64,000 nt of DNA from Nostoc foliaceum FACHB-393 (GTDB taxonomy: Bacteria; Cyanobacteriota; Cyanobacteriia; Cyanobacteriales; Nostocaceae). How positions within the stretch are numbered: position 1 is the stretch's first letter; every line of letters begins with the position of its first letter. Below, one piece after another: positions 25,401 to 33,125 of the stretch. Where the stretch lies: NCBI RefSeq assembly GCF_014698505.1, contig NZ_JACJTD010000024.1, positions 62,001 through 126,000 on the forward strand, written 5' to 3'. The notes under the pieces were generated by a model. It made no database searches and had not been told where the DNA came from. It saw only the letters and a list, made by a program, of their open reading frames with translations. Position numbers and translations under genes: made by a program.

Positions 25401-27156
25401 GTCCCCTTGTCCCATTGTCTCCCTCATCCCCCTCATCTCCCTCATCTCCCAAAAGCCGCCCCAATTCTTCCACCCAGTTGGTGTAAACGCGCATTACCAC
25501 CGGCAAATAATCTTGAGTACCGATTGCTTTATTCTTTAAAGCTGGTACAAGTCCCGCATTCACCAGGGAACTTTTGCCAACACCTGATTCTCCACAAATT
25601 ACTATCAACTTTTTGTCCGGGCGACCCATGCGTTCAATTAAGCGTTCTACATCTAATTGACGACCAGATGCGGCAATTTCTGGGGCGATGCTATCTTTAT
25701 TGTCAATCCTTAAAGTTACAAGACCTTGTGCCCCTAACTCTTTTGTCGCTTGCAACCTACCAGCACCGATAAACGCCCGCAAACCAAATTGCTGCTCAAC
25801 GGAACGCTGCTGCTGCTTCATTTCATAAGCTTGGAGATATGCTTTTTGCTGAAAGTAAAACTTTTGCAAATAACTAAGAATCTTCAGATAAAGTCTTAAA
25901 TCTGTCAGTGGATTGCCGATATCTTTTGCAGCTTCTAAGTTACGAATTGCCTCTTGGTACTCACCTAAATGATCTTGAGAACGAGCCAAAATAAACCGAT
26001 AGAGACTCAAATCATTGGAGACAACAACCTTTTGTGCTGGTAGGATTGCAACGCTGGACGCTCCTACATTCAAGGCTTGCTGTGCAAATTTATTTGCTTG
26101 TAACCAGCGTTCTTCAGCTAAAGCTACCTCAGCTAAAAAACCATAATCTTTTGCTAATTCTATGGGTTTATTATTAGCTTTATGTATTTCTAATGCTTGT
26201 CCAGCCAGATTTTTTAAATGTTGCCACTCTTGTAAATCACGCAGTACAACCCCAAATTTGAATATGGAATCAGCAATTAAATCTGGACGTTCAGCCTGAC
26301 TCAAAAAGCTAATATATTCAAGAATATAATGCCGGGTAGCTTGCCAATCTGGATGAGTAATATCTTCATGTTGAAGAGCTTTGAGATAATAGCAAAAAGC
26401 AGTATCACCGAGGGTTTTACCCCATCGTTCTATATTGTTAAGCTGCTGCCAAAGCGCCAAAGCTAGTTGATAATGTTCCAGCGCCAGATTGATTTTATTA
26501 TTAACCTGTGTTGCCAAACCCAACAATGATGCTAAATTAGCTTTTACCTCTTGAGAAACCTGTGCATCATCTAGTAATTCTCTCTGGGCTGCTGTTAATT
26601 CTGCTTCTAAGACGAAATAAGCATCTAGATTCAGGGTTAGAGTATTGCTAAAATATTGCTTGGCCAGTTGTTGGAGTAAAGTTATTAAATCATCTTTAGC
26701 GATCGCAAAATTCTTCGTAATCGCCCAACTCTCTAAATCAGGAGCCACCTGTATCAGTTGCTTGTAGATTTCATCATCTATCCACAACACCAAAGGAAAA
26801 GCAAAATTCTTGCGAAATTCCTCCCGCACCTGATTAGCAGAAGTTAACATCACTGCCAAATTCTGCACTGTCTCCAAACCCACAACCATCACACAAGCTG
26901 GTACGTCCTCCCCAAATTCCTCCCGAATCGCAGTATAAAGAGTCCTGCGAGATTCCTGCACCACCAACAGCCGGATTTCGACTTGACAAATTTCACATAA
27001 TCTTGCTATTAGGCGATCACGCAAGCTGGCATAATTACACCGTGCCAAAATCAGCTTAAACTGCCCCACACTCCCCTCAATCCCCCAAGCCAATTGTTGC
27101 AGCGAGCGAGCGTTGTTTACAAGGTTATCTTTAAGTGGGTGCGGTGAATCGGTCAT
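22477..27156 (-). CDS. TPR / STAND NTPase / CHASE2 multidomain signalling protein
   Basis: A 1559-residue protein. The N-terminal region (about 1-180) resembles the effector-like head of cyanobacterial TPR-NTPases and is followed by TPR-like helices (about 190-470). A novel-STAND NTPase has Walker A GESGVGKSS (about 521-529) and Walker B VLIFDQFEEFFF (about 713-724) and runs to about 960, followed by a coiled-coil stretch. A membrane segment near 1015-1030 leads into a CHASE2 sensor domain (about 1030-1320), closed by three membrane helices (about 1335-1425) and a helical C-terminus. Between Walker A and B, residues 570-700 are mostly repeat-derived. A sensor that drives STAND oligomerisation is the likely role; the output is unknown. 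Confidence 0.88.
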   Translation of the reverse strand: MTDSPHPLKDNLVNNARSLQQLAWGIEGSVGQFKLILARCNYASLRDRLIARLCEICQVEIRLLVVQESRRTLYTAIREEFGEDVPACVMVVGLETVQNLAVMLTSANQVREEFRKNFAFPLVLWIDDEIYKQLIQVAPDLESWAITKNFAIAKDDLITLLQQLAKQYFSNTLTLNLDAYFVLEAELTAAQRELLDDAQVSQEVKANLASLLGLATQVNNKINLALEHYQLALALWQQLNNIERWGKTLGDTAFCYYLKALQHEDITHPDWQATRHYILEYISFLSQAERPDLIADSIFKFGVVLRDLQEWQHLKNLAGQALEIHKANNKPIELAKDYGFLAEVALAEERWLQANKFAQQALNVGASSVAILPAQKVVVSNDLSLYRFILARSQDHLGEYQEAIRNLEAAKDIGNPLTDLRLYLKILSYLQKFYFQQKAYLQAYEMKQQQRSVEQQFGLRAFIGAGRLQATKELGAQGLVTLRIDNKDSIAPEIAASGRQLDVERLIERMGRPDKKLIVICGESGVGKSSLVNAGLVPALKNKAIGTQDYLPVVMRVYTNWVEELGRLLGDEGDEGDEGDNGTRGQGDKGELEFQVLSSKPQRSTFELGTSTFELGTSASELGTSASELGTPTSELGTSTSELGTPTSELGTSTSELGTPTSELGTPTSELGTSTSNTQNPHFVQTRLIASLPTPHSLLSQLRENEQHNLRTVLIFDQFEEFFFVYTEPAQRKQFFEFLGECLNVLSLKVILSLRVDYIHYLLECNDLPSLKIIGNDILSNNVLYKLGNFSPNDAKLIIQRLTEKANFHLQPALVEQLVQDLAGELGEVRPIELQVVGAQLQTENITTLAEYQQRGTKEELVKRYLDEVVNDCGVENQQVAELLLYLLTDKKGTRPLKTRAELERDLQALVADATTNSNKLDLVLEIFVKSGLVVLLPENPFDRYQLVHDYIALFIRQQQEPKLKELIAELAKEREQRKLSEEKLSLVEQANQILAEAQEIAKQEPSPRSILPGWEAFIAAMSFTSWVVILRSVGLLQFLELGALDQFFRLRPNEPSEERITIVVIDEAYLDEVGSWPIPDTKIAQLLQKLNVHKPRAIGLDIYRNLPVEPGNQELRNAYKSMPNLIGIELLANDKNKNINVSPPPELNQDQVGFNNVLYDLDGKVRRSLLYWHVKSQVHESFALKLALLYLKSKGITPTKAKSNPEYLQLGKAVFSQFEANDGAYVGADSRGYQILTNFPKPKCQSLSGELCSFRQVSMRDVLAGKVKENLIKDRVILIGSTAPSLQDFVFIPYSSNLIGTAKPVPGIQLQAYFISELISSALQGRPLLNVWSDPVENLWIFVWSGFGSIFFWRSRFLGWSVFSFILLVSSLIGSCYLAFFYGWWLPLVPSALVLFGSAIMTTVFTNNQLEKLRLHRTLDLILEVCRHYPAASRLAIEYLITSTNLKEFAAQTLNSIAMSALNSCKTPGDIAAIADKLAWLPSSRFKVLRPELYQFLEISRSVRTSLDTSSLYHQPELLEASITALHDLWENLVGRDTRHQSANFIGIAKSWLKILLN
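25081..25105. repeat. Palindromic repeat (GACGCGATTAATCGCGTC) inside the STAND gene
   Basis: The perfect palindrome GACGCGATTAATCGCGTC followed by TGTACAA is a widespread Nostoc intergenic repeat. Here it is read as codons for FVQTRLIASL, just upstream (in protein terms) of Walker B. Confidence 0.7.
25130..25350. repeat. 21-bp tandem repeat (minisatellite), ten full units plus a partial
   Basis: Ten consecutive 21-base units of the form GAGGTCGRAGTTCCGAGTTCM run from 25130 to 25339, then a degraded eleventh. Each encodes seven residues (pattern S/P-T/A-S-E-L-G-T) on the minus strand. Variation between units is confined to a few positions, which suggests recent expansion. Confidence 0.95.
25385..25451. 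repeat. Low-complexity CCCTTGTCC / CCCTCATCT repeat inside the STAND gene
   Basis: Short tandem units (CCCCTTGTC three times, CCCTCATCT or near copies four times) encode a GDEGDEGDEGDNG-type linker. A related GGACAAGGA array occurs outside genes at 28440-28521. Confidence 0.8.
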
Positions 27157-27714
27157 AGATAGGTTAATGTGACATACTCGTACAATGACTAATGACTAGG
27201 GACTCATGACTAAATCGGCGGGCGGCTATCTCCTTTCCACCCTTTGAAGAAATGGGATCACCGCCGATTTTTTTGAGTTTTGCCCGTAGTGTTGGGCTAA
27301 GTAAATTGATCGGCGGTTTTTGACTAGCAATACTACTAGACTTACTGTATGTAAGGTAATATGTTACATTACTTTTGCTAGATGTCCTGCATATGTGATT
27401 TTGGTATTCTAGGGATATGATGTTGCTCGATGCGATCACCTACGGTGGGCGGTTACGCCATCGCAAAAAGTACTGCTAAATAATTGTAATAATATTTAAC
27501 ATGAGTCTAGGTTGTGTAATTTAGATTAACTATTGCAGAGAAATTCTCAGAGAGTTAGTAGAATGACAAATACAAGGAGGCAACTATTTTATGGATTAGT
27601 TACTCTAGAACTGTAGACTATGTTTTCAGTCCTGAGTTATTTCCGTATTTTGCCTCTGAGGCATACCAATCAAGACCACACCAAATCATTCATTAAGAGC
27701 TCCCACAAATCATA
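27157..27714. other. Intergenic region between divergent STAND gene and infC
   Basis: About 560 bases. It contains direct repeats of the type ACTAATGACT near 27186-27215, paired GCCGAT/ATCGGC stretches around 27215-27320, and the palindromic repeat at 27432-27464. The infC promoter should lie in the last 200 bases. No RNA structure was recognised with confidence. Confidence 0.4.
27432..27464. repeat. Dispersed palindromic repeat, second copy at 54663-54694
   Basis: GCGATCACCTACGG...CCATCGC; the reverse complement matches 54663-54694 with a few differences. It is a typical short Nostoc palindrome. Confidence 0.6.
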
Positions 27715-28248
27715 ATGCCTGTGATTGAGAAGAAAAGAACTCGCGATCTGCCCCAAATTAACGAACGAATTCGCTTCCCGAAAATTCGGGTAATTGACAC
27801 TGACGGTGCCCAACTGGGAATTATGCCCCCACAGGAAGCACTACAACTAGCAGAAGAGAAAGAGTTAGATTTGGTGCTAATCAGTGACAAAGCTGACCCG
27901 CCAGTTTGTCGGATTATGGACTACGGGAAATATAAGTTTGAGCAGGAGAAAAAGGCGCGGGAAGCCCGGAAAAAGCAGCACACAGCTGATGTCAAAGAAG
28001 TTAAAATGCGCTACAAAATAGAAGAACACGACTACAACGTGCGTGTTAAGCAAGCAGAGCGCTTTTTGAAAGATGGTGATAAAGTCAAAGCAACTGTGAT
28101 GTTCCGGGGTCGAGAAATTCAACACAGCGACCTAGCAGAAGATTTGCTAAAGCGAATGGCAACGGATTTGGAGCCATTTGGTGAGCTTCAACAAGCGCCT
28201 AAAAAAGAAGGGCGAAACATGATGATGCTCATCTCCCCCAAAAAATAA
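27715..28248 (+). CDS. infC: Translation initiation factor IF-3
   Basis: A 177-residue IF-3, which binds the 30S subunit, blocks premature subunit joining and checks the start codon. The N-domain opens with [22 protein letters not shown]. The linker is [15 protein letters not shown], and the C-domain contains [18 protein letters not shown] and [12 protein letters not shown]. The start is ATG, unlike the AUU of enterobacteria, so the classic autoregulation through start-codon discrimination is not expected. Genes rpmI and rplT do not follow. A rho-independent terminator lies 32 bases after the stop, so it appears to be a single-gene unit. Confidence 0.98.
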   Translation: MPVIEKKRTRDLPQINERIRFPKIRVIDTDGAQLGIMPPQEALQLAEEKELDLVLISDKADPPVCRIMDYGKYKFEQEKKAREARKKQHTADVKEVKMRYKIEEHDYNVRVKQAERFLKDGDKVKATVMFRGREIQHSDLAEDLLKRMATDLEPFGELQQAPKKEGRNMMMLISPKK

Positions 28249-28280
28249 TCTTCTAACTGTATTAATAGACCAAGTTTGAA

Positions 28281-28311
28281 AATCCCCTCGCTTTTAGCGA
28301 GGGGATTTTTT
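28281..28311 (+). terminator. Rho-independent terminator after infC
   Basis: The stem AATCCCCTCGC / GCGAGGGGATT closes a four-base loop (TTTA) and is followed by a run of six T. It lies 32 bases after the infC stop. Confidence 0.92.
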
Positions 28312-28598
28312 GATGTTTAGTTAGGATGCAACATGCGCCCAAAGCCCTGAGGTTGTTTAAATTTATCTAAAATCGATAGTCCTGAAGGTTGAGTGGGAAA
28401 CATAATACTCAGTTGCTCAGGACTTTTGCTATTTCCAGGAGACGAGGGATGAGGGAGACAAGGAGGACAAGGAGACGAGGGAGACAAGGAGGACAAGGAG
28501 GACAAGGAGGACAAGGAAGTATTTTCTTCCCCTGCTCTCCCTGCTCCCTGCCCCCCCGCTCCCAATTACGCGGTGACACTACCAGAAACTAAAACTGC
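28312..28598. repeat. Intergenic low-complexity array (GGACAAGGA units at 28440-28521)
   Basis: The interval between infC and the next gene is dominated by tandem GGAGACAAGGAGGACAAGG-type units followed by a pyrimidine-rich CTGCTCCCTGCCCCC tract. Open frames through it are compositional artefacts. Confidence 0.8.
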
Positions 28599-31500
28599 AT
28601 GGAACTGAAAAATCACTGGTTGGCTGCAAATAAAGGTGCTCTAACACGACTACTACAGTGGGTGAATCTCCGGCCAGAAGAGAGCGAACGAACTCAGTTA
28701 ATGTTTGTTTTTTACACTACTGTATCTGTAGGATTACGGTGGGCAGAGGACAGTACGGTGGCACTGTTTTTGGATGAATACGGGACAAACCTACTGCCGT
28801 GGATGTATATTGCCAGTGCCATTATGAGTGCAGGACTGGTTTTTTTATACTCTTGGCTACAAAAGATTTTTCCCTTACGCAGAGTGATTGTGGCGATCGC
28901 ACCTTGCATGTTGATGCCATTGGTTTTATTAGTTTTCTTGCGTTGGGGATCGCATTTTTCCTACCTGGCAGTCATTTCAGTATTTCTGCTACGGCTATGG
29001 GTCGATGCCCTTTATGTGGTCAATGACCTCAACACCTCCATCGTCGCTAACCAACTATTTAACATTCGGGAGATTAAGCGCACTTACCCACTGGTGAGTA
29101 GTGGACTTTTGGTAGCGGATGTGATCAGTGGCTTTAGTTTGCCTTGGCTAGTGCAATACGCCTCGCTAAATAAGATCATCCTCATCGCTTGTATAGTGAT
29201 TTTATTAGGGTCGGGAATTCTATTCTATTTAACTCATCACTATCGAGCAGCGTTTCCTGAAACCCCACAAAGACTAATTCCTGAAGAACAAGCTTCACGA
29301 CAGCGTTTCATTAAAAGTCCGCTGAAGCGCTATGTTTGGCAATTGTTTGCCTTTGTGGGTTTGTTGCAAGTCATTGGGTTGTTAATAGATTTTCAGTATC
29401 TGCGCGAACTCCAATCCAATTTGGGCGACCGAGAACTCGCTAGCTTCTTAGGTCTTTTTGGTGGAATGTTGGGACTGTGTGAGTTGTTGTTGCAGTGGTT
29501 TATTTCCAGCCGACTCATCGAACGGATGGGGGTATTTTTCACAGCTACACTTTTACCAATCACCGTAGGCTTTTTATTACCAGGTGTGCTGGTATTCTTC
29601 CATTTAATTCCCGCCATCCAATCGCAAAGCTTTTTCTGGGGTCTGATAATTGTCAAATTTTTCGATGAACTGCTGCGCTACACCTTTGTCATGAGTAGTG
29701 GCCCCATCTTGTACCAACCGATTCCAGAAGCAATTCGTAGCCGGATGCAGACTTTATCAGGCGGAACCGCCGAAGCGATCGCTACAGGTTTGACAGGAGC
29801 GTTAATTTTTGCAACTCTATTGTTTTGTGGGCGGTTTGTACCTGTACCACTGCAAAAGTGGGTGTTAGTAGCAGAAACAATGCTGATAGCTGGCACCTGT
29901 TTAAAAGTAGTTTGGGAATTGCGATCGCGCTATGTTGAACTGTTAGTCTTAAGTGTGGCACGAGGTCACCTGAGTGCAACCAATGTAGGCTTAAAATTCT
30001 TCAAGCAAGGAGTAGTCAAAGCTTTAGCAGAAAAAGGCAGCGAGGCTGATAAACGTTCTTGTATTGAACTTTTAGCCCAAATTGACTCTCAAGGAGCGGC
30101 AGAAGTTTTAGCACCTCTACTAGTCAAGTTAACCCCAGATTTGCAGCGCCAAAGTTTGGAAGTAATGCTGATAGGAGGTGTAAATCCTGCTTATCTACCC
30201 GCCATCCGTCCTTTGTTAGAAGAATCCCAAGAAACTAACCCCGAAGTTTTTGCCTTGGCGCTGCGCTACGCTTGGCTGGCTGAACCAAATCCCAACTTAA
30301 GCCTGCTAGAAGGATACCTGAACCCCCGGCAAAACTCACTCATCCGTGCTACCGCCGCCGCTTTAGTCTTACGCCAAGGAACGCCTATGCAAAAAGTAGC
30401 AGCTACCCAAACTATGCGCCGGATGCTAACTCATAAGCAAGAACGGGAACGGGTAAATGGAGTCAGAGCACTCAGAGAAGCAGTTTATTTGCAGGCGTTG
30501 CGGATTCACATCCCGAATTTATTACAAGATGAGTCTTTACGGGTGCGCTGTGCCGTATTGGAAATGATTGCAGCAACCCATTTAGAAGAGTACTATTCCG
30601 CACTGATTGCAGCACTTTATTACAAATCAACCCGCAGTACAGCAATGTCAGCCCTAGTAAAATTGGAGAATGAAGCTGTAGAAATGCTATTGCGGTTGGC
30701 TACCAATACTTACAAACCAGAAGTAGTGCGGATGTACGCGTGGCGTACCATTGCTCAAATTGGCACCCAGGAAGCATTGGAGACTTTATGGGAAAACCTA
30801 GAAACATCTTGGGGTACTACTAGGGATCATATTCTTCGCAGCTTACTAAAAATACATAAACAACCAGGAATTACAGGTTTAGTGGATCGATTTTATGAAA
30901 GTCGGGTAGAAAATTTAATTGGGCAGGAATTAAAATTTTTAGGCGAGATTTATGCCGCATATATTGACTTCAAAACACTAGACGAGAAAGAAAATTATCA
31001 ATCTAGTGAGAGAATTGTGATCGTCTCTGAGTTATTGCAACGTGCCCTTTTAGAATTAGAATTGGATGTCAAAGAGCGGCTGCTACTGCTATTGAAACTG
31101 CTTTACTCACCAGAAAAGATGCAGGCAGCAGCATTTAATCTGCGATCGCTCTCAGTGGTAAACTTAGCGCGGGGGTTAGAAATCTTAGAGCATACCGTAA
31201 CTTTGTCTTCAAAGTCTTTATTGCTGAATATTTTAGATAACCGATCGCAGCCAGAAAAATTGCAACATCTTGTAGAAGCCAAGATCGTAGAGTATGAGAA
31301 TATGGTAGTTAGCGATCGCCTCCACAGATTGCTGATGTTGGGTAACTTCCTTTCTGACTGGTGTTTAGCTTGCTGTTTTCATTTTGCTCAAGTGACTCGC
31401 ATCCGGCTGACAAGTTCCGAGATTTTAGTGAGTTTGCGTCATCCAACAGGCTTTGTTAGGGAAGCTGCGATCGCATACTTACATATGGTTTCACATCGCG

Positions 31501-31604
31501 TTCTCCTGCAAATCCTCCCCCAATTGCAAAAAGATCCACATCCTTTGGTCGCCGCTCAAGTTAAAGAGTTGCTCGAAAAATATCAGTTTAAAAATTACAG
31601 TTGA
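28599..31604 (+). CDS. MFS/nucleotide-transporter-like membrane protein with C-terminal HEAT repeats
   Basis: A 1001-residue protein. Residues about 30-440 hold around 12 membrane helices in an arrangement like MFS and Npt-type transporters (QLMFVFYTTVSVGLRWAEDS; TYPLVSSGLLVADVISG; SGGTAEAIATGLTGALIF). Residues about 450-990 are soluble helical HEAT-like repeats (for example LLQDESLRVRCAVLEMIAAT and SLRHPTGFVREAAIAYLHMV). The combination is found in cyanobacteria, but no transport substrate is known. The gene is followed, 189 bases on, by a TrkA-type RCK gene in the same direction, so a regulatory link is possible. Confidence 0.8.
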   Translation: MELKNHWLAANKGALTRLLQWVNLRPEESERTQLMFVFYTTVSVGLRWAEDSTVALFLDEYGTNLLPWMYIASAIMSAGLVFLYSWLQKIFPLRRVIVAIAPCMLMPLVLLVFLRWGSHFSYLAVISVFLLRLWVDALYVVNDLNTSIVANQLFNIREIKRTYPLVSSGLLVADVISGFSLPWLVQYASLNKIILIACIVILLGSGILFYLTHHYRAAFPETPQRLIPEEQASRQRFIKSPLKRYVWQLFAFVGLLQVIGLLIDFQYLRELQSNLGDRELASFLGLFGGMLGLCELLLQWFISSRLIERMGVFFTATLLPITVGFLLPGVLVFFHLIPAIQSQSFFWGLIIVKFFDELLRYTFVMSSGPILYQPIPEAIRSRMQTLSGGTAEAIATGLTGALIFATLLFCGRFVPVPLQKWVLVAETMLIAGTCLKVVWELRSRYVELLVLSVARGHLSATNVGLKFFKQGVVKALAEKGSEADKRSCIELLAQIDSQGAAEVLAPLLVKLTPDLQRQSLEVMLIGGVNPAYLPAIRPLLEESQETNPEVFALALRYAWLAEPNPNLSLLEGYLNPRQNSLIRATAAALVLRQGTPMQKVAATQTMRRMLTHKQERERVNGVRALREAVYLQALRIHIPNLLQDESLRVRCAVLEMIAATHLEEYYSALIAALYYKSTRSTAMSALVKLENEAVEMLLRLATNTYKPEVVRMYAWRTIAQIGTQEALETLWENLETSWGTTRDHILRSLLKIHKQPGITGLVDRFYESRVENLIGQELKFLGEIYAAYIDFKTLDEKENYQSSERIVIVSELLQRALLELELDVKERLLLLLKLLYSPEKMQAAAFNLRSLSVVNLARGLEILEHTVTLSSKSLLLNILDNRSQPEKLQHLVEAKIVEYENMVVSDRLHRLLMLGNFLSDWCLACCFHFAQVTRIRLTSSEILVSLRHPTGFVREAAIAYLHMVSHRVLLQILPQLQKDPHPLVAAQVKELLEKYQFKNYS

Positions 31605-31793
31605 AAATACCTCCGCTCAAATAATTTTGTTTATTTCTATTGTTGCTAAGACATTTAAAATTAAAAAACATCCAATTGCTGTAGAAGCAGGGCAAGCCGA
31701 GGGAGCAGAATTCATAACAAATGCTCAATCACTAATGACTATTTTGTTAACCTATAAAGTGAAGTAAAAATTCAAAGAATATTAGGAAGATCC
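31605..31793. other. Short spacer containing a Nostoc filler repeat
   Basis: Bases around 31690-31740 (GGGCAAGCCGAGGGAGCAGAA then ATAACAAATGCTCAATCACTAATGAC) resemble the filler at about 50240-50290. No gene. Confidence 0.4.
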
Positions 31794-32471
31794 ATGTACG
31801 TACTCATAGGTGGAGCCGGTTTAGTGGGCTTAAGTTTAGCGCAGAAACTAGTAGAACTAGGACATACTGTTGCCGTAATTGACATTGACCCTACCGCTTG
31901 CCGCTACGCCCGTGAACAAGTGGGAGCAATGGCTTTTGAAGGTAGTGCTGTGAGTACAGAAGTATTGTTAGAAGCTGGAATTCGCAAAGCCGGCTCCTTG
32001 GCAGCTGTTCTCAGAAGTGATGCCTTAAACTTGGCAATGGTAACTCTTGCTAAACACTACGGTGTCCCCCATATTTTGAGCCGGATGCGCCACCCCGATT
32101 TTGCCGAACCGCTACGTATAGCTGGAGCTAACCACATTATCAGTACTGTTGAATTATCAGTTTCCACAATGGTGAATGCCATTGAGTATCCGCAAGTAGA
32201 ATCAATGATGCATTTTGAGCAGGGACAGATTGAGGTTCTGAAACTTTCCATCCCCAACAATTGCTATGTTGCTGGTCGTAGCGTTGCCGAAATTGCTCAG
32301 GATTCTCGATTTCCTAGTGGTTCGCTAATTATTGGCTATCAACCCCATCCCCACGAAGATTTGATGATTCCTAACGGCAGTACAATACTTGAACCTCATT
32401 CAACTGTGCTAATTGTGACTAAACCAGGATGTTTACATCAAGTCATTGATTTTATTGAACAAAGATGTTGA
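31794..32471 (+). CDS. TrkA-type RCK (NAD-binding plus TrkA-C) protein
   Basis: A 225-residue soluble regulator of K+ transport. The RCK_N Rossmann domain (1-135) opens with YVLIGGAGLVGLSLAQKLVELGH and has DIDP at the end of strand two for the nucleotide ribose. The RCK_C domain (about 140-225) contains VLKLSIPNNCYVAGRSVAEIAQD. TrkA proteins gate TrkG/H or channel partners in response to nucleotides. No channel or Trk membrane subunit lies next to it; the nearest membrane protein is the MFS-like/HEAT gene upstream. Family call secure, partner unknown. Confidence 0.93.
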   Translation: MYVLIGGAGLVGLSLAQKLVELGHTVAVIDIDPTACRYAREQVGAMAFEGSAVSTEVLLEAGIRKAGSLAAVLRSDALNLAMVTLAKHYGVPHILSRMRHPDFAEPLRIAGANHIISTVELSVSTMVNAIEYPQVESMMHFEQGQIEVLKLSIPNNCYVAGRSVAEIAQDSRFPSGSLIIGYQPHPHEDLMIPNGSTILEPHSTVLIVTKPGCLHQVIDFIEQRC

Positions 32472-32546
32472 GCGCAGTTCCTATCTAAACACTTTATTAA
32501 GTGTGGTTAGTTACACATATATAAACAATTTGCGTAAATAGTTTTG

Positions 32547-33092
32547 ATGAAGCAGTATCCACATCTTTATTTAGCGATCGCTGTTATTTTCCTTGCATCT
32601 TGTAAATCAACAAATATTCCACCCAAGTCACAACCCGATGCAATTCAAGCAACCCCATCTCAAAAAATAGTAACACTGGATCAGAATTTTAAGATAGCAA
32701 GCAGTCAAACTGTTTATGTTCCTGTCTATTCACATATTTATCATCACAATCGCCAGGAAATTTTCGAGTTAGCAGTTACGCTCAGTATTCGGAATACAGA
32801 CTTAACCAATCCTATTATTATTACTTCTGTGCGCTACCATAACTCCGATGGGAAATTAGTTAAACAGTATTTGGAACGTCCTATTCAACTTGATGCACTA
32901 GCTTCTACAGCTTTTTTTGTAAATAGAAATGACACCAGCGGAGGTTTAGGAGCAAACTTTATTGTAGAGTGGGTATCCCAAACAGAAATATCCGAACCTA
33001 TAGTGGAGGCAGTCATGATTGGTACTGACTTTCAACAGGGAATTTCTTTCATCAGTCCTGGTAGGGTAATTAAAAAAATTCGTAATCCGTAA
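32547..33092 (+). CDS. DUF3124 lipoprotein
   Basis: A 181-residue protein with a lipoprotein signal peptide (MKQYPHLYLAIAVIFLASC, lipobox LASC) and a DUF3124 domain (about 45-180) with YVPVYSHIYHHNRQEIFELA and ITSVRYHNSDGKLVKQYLE. The ATG at 32547 is preferred to the TTG one codon earlier. The domain function is unknown. The gene ends exactly where a heptanucleotide repeat begins, and it is convergent with the CPA1 antiporter gene. Confidence 0.85.
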   Translation: MKQYPHLYLAIAVIFLASCKSTNIPPKSQPDAIQATPSQKIVTLDQNFKIASSQTVYVPVYSHIYHHNRQEIFELAVTLSIRNTDLTNPIIITSVRYHNSDGKLVKQYLERPIQLDALASTAFFVNRNDTSGGLGANFIVEWVSQTEISEPIVEAVMIGTDFQQGISFISPGRVIKKIRNP

Positions 33093-33123
33093 TTACGAAT
33101 TACGAATTACGAATTACGAATTA
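33091..33123. repeat. 7-bp tandem repeat (AATTACG x 4.7) between convergent genes
   Basis: Four full AATTACG units and a partial fill nearly all of the 33 bases between the DUF3124 stop and the antiporter stop. They can pair with each other as AATTCGTAATT/AATTACGAATT, so they may also work as a weak bidirectional hairpin. Confidence 0.85.
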
Positions 33124-33125
33124 TT

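Noticed and set aside
25128-25772. 214-residue plus-strand open frame across the STAND gene
   Set aside because: It is created by the 21-bp repeat being open in several frames; the minus-strand gene has clear NTPase motifs on both sides.
27164-27439. 91-residue minus-strand open frame
   Set aside because: Consists mainly of repeat-like intergenic DNA, lacks a ribosome site and has no recognisable domain.
27540-27714. Possible structured leader (autoregulatory) before infC
   Set aside because: No stable hairpin or known leader pattern could be recognised by eye, and the AUU-type start control does not apply.
28317-28565. 82-residue minus-strand frame rich in Ser-Leu
   Set aside because: Translation of the GGACAAGGA array; compositional artefact.
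31453-31767. 104-residue plus-strand frame overlapping the end of the MFS-like/HEAT gene
   Set aside because: Out-of-frame shadow of the HEAT region extended into filler repeat DNA.
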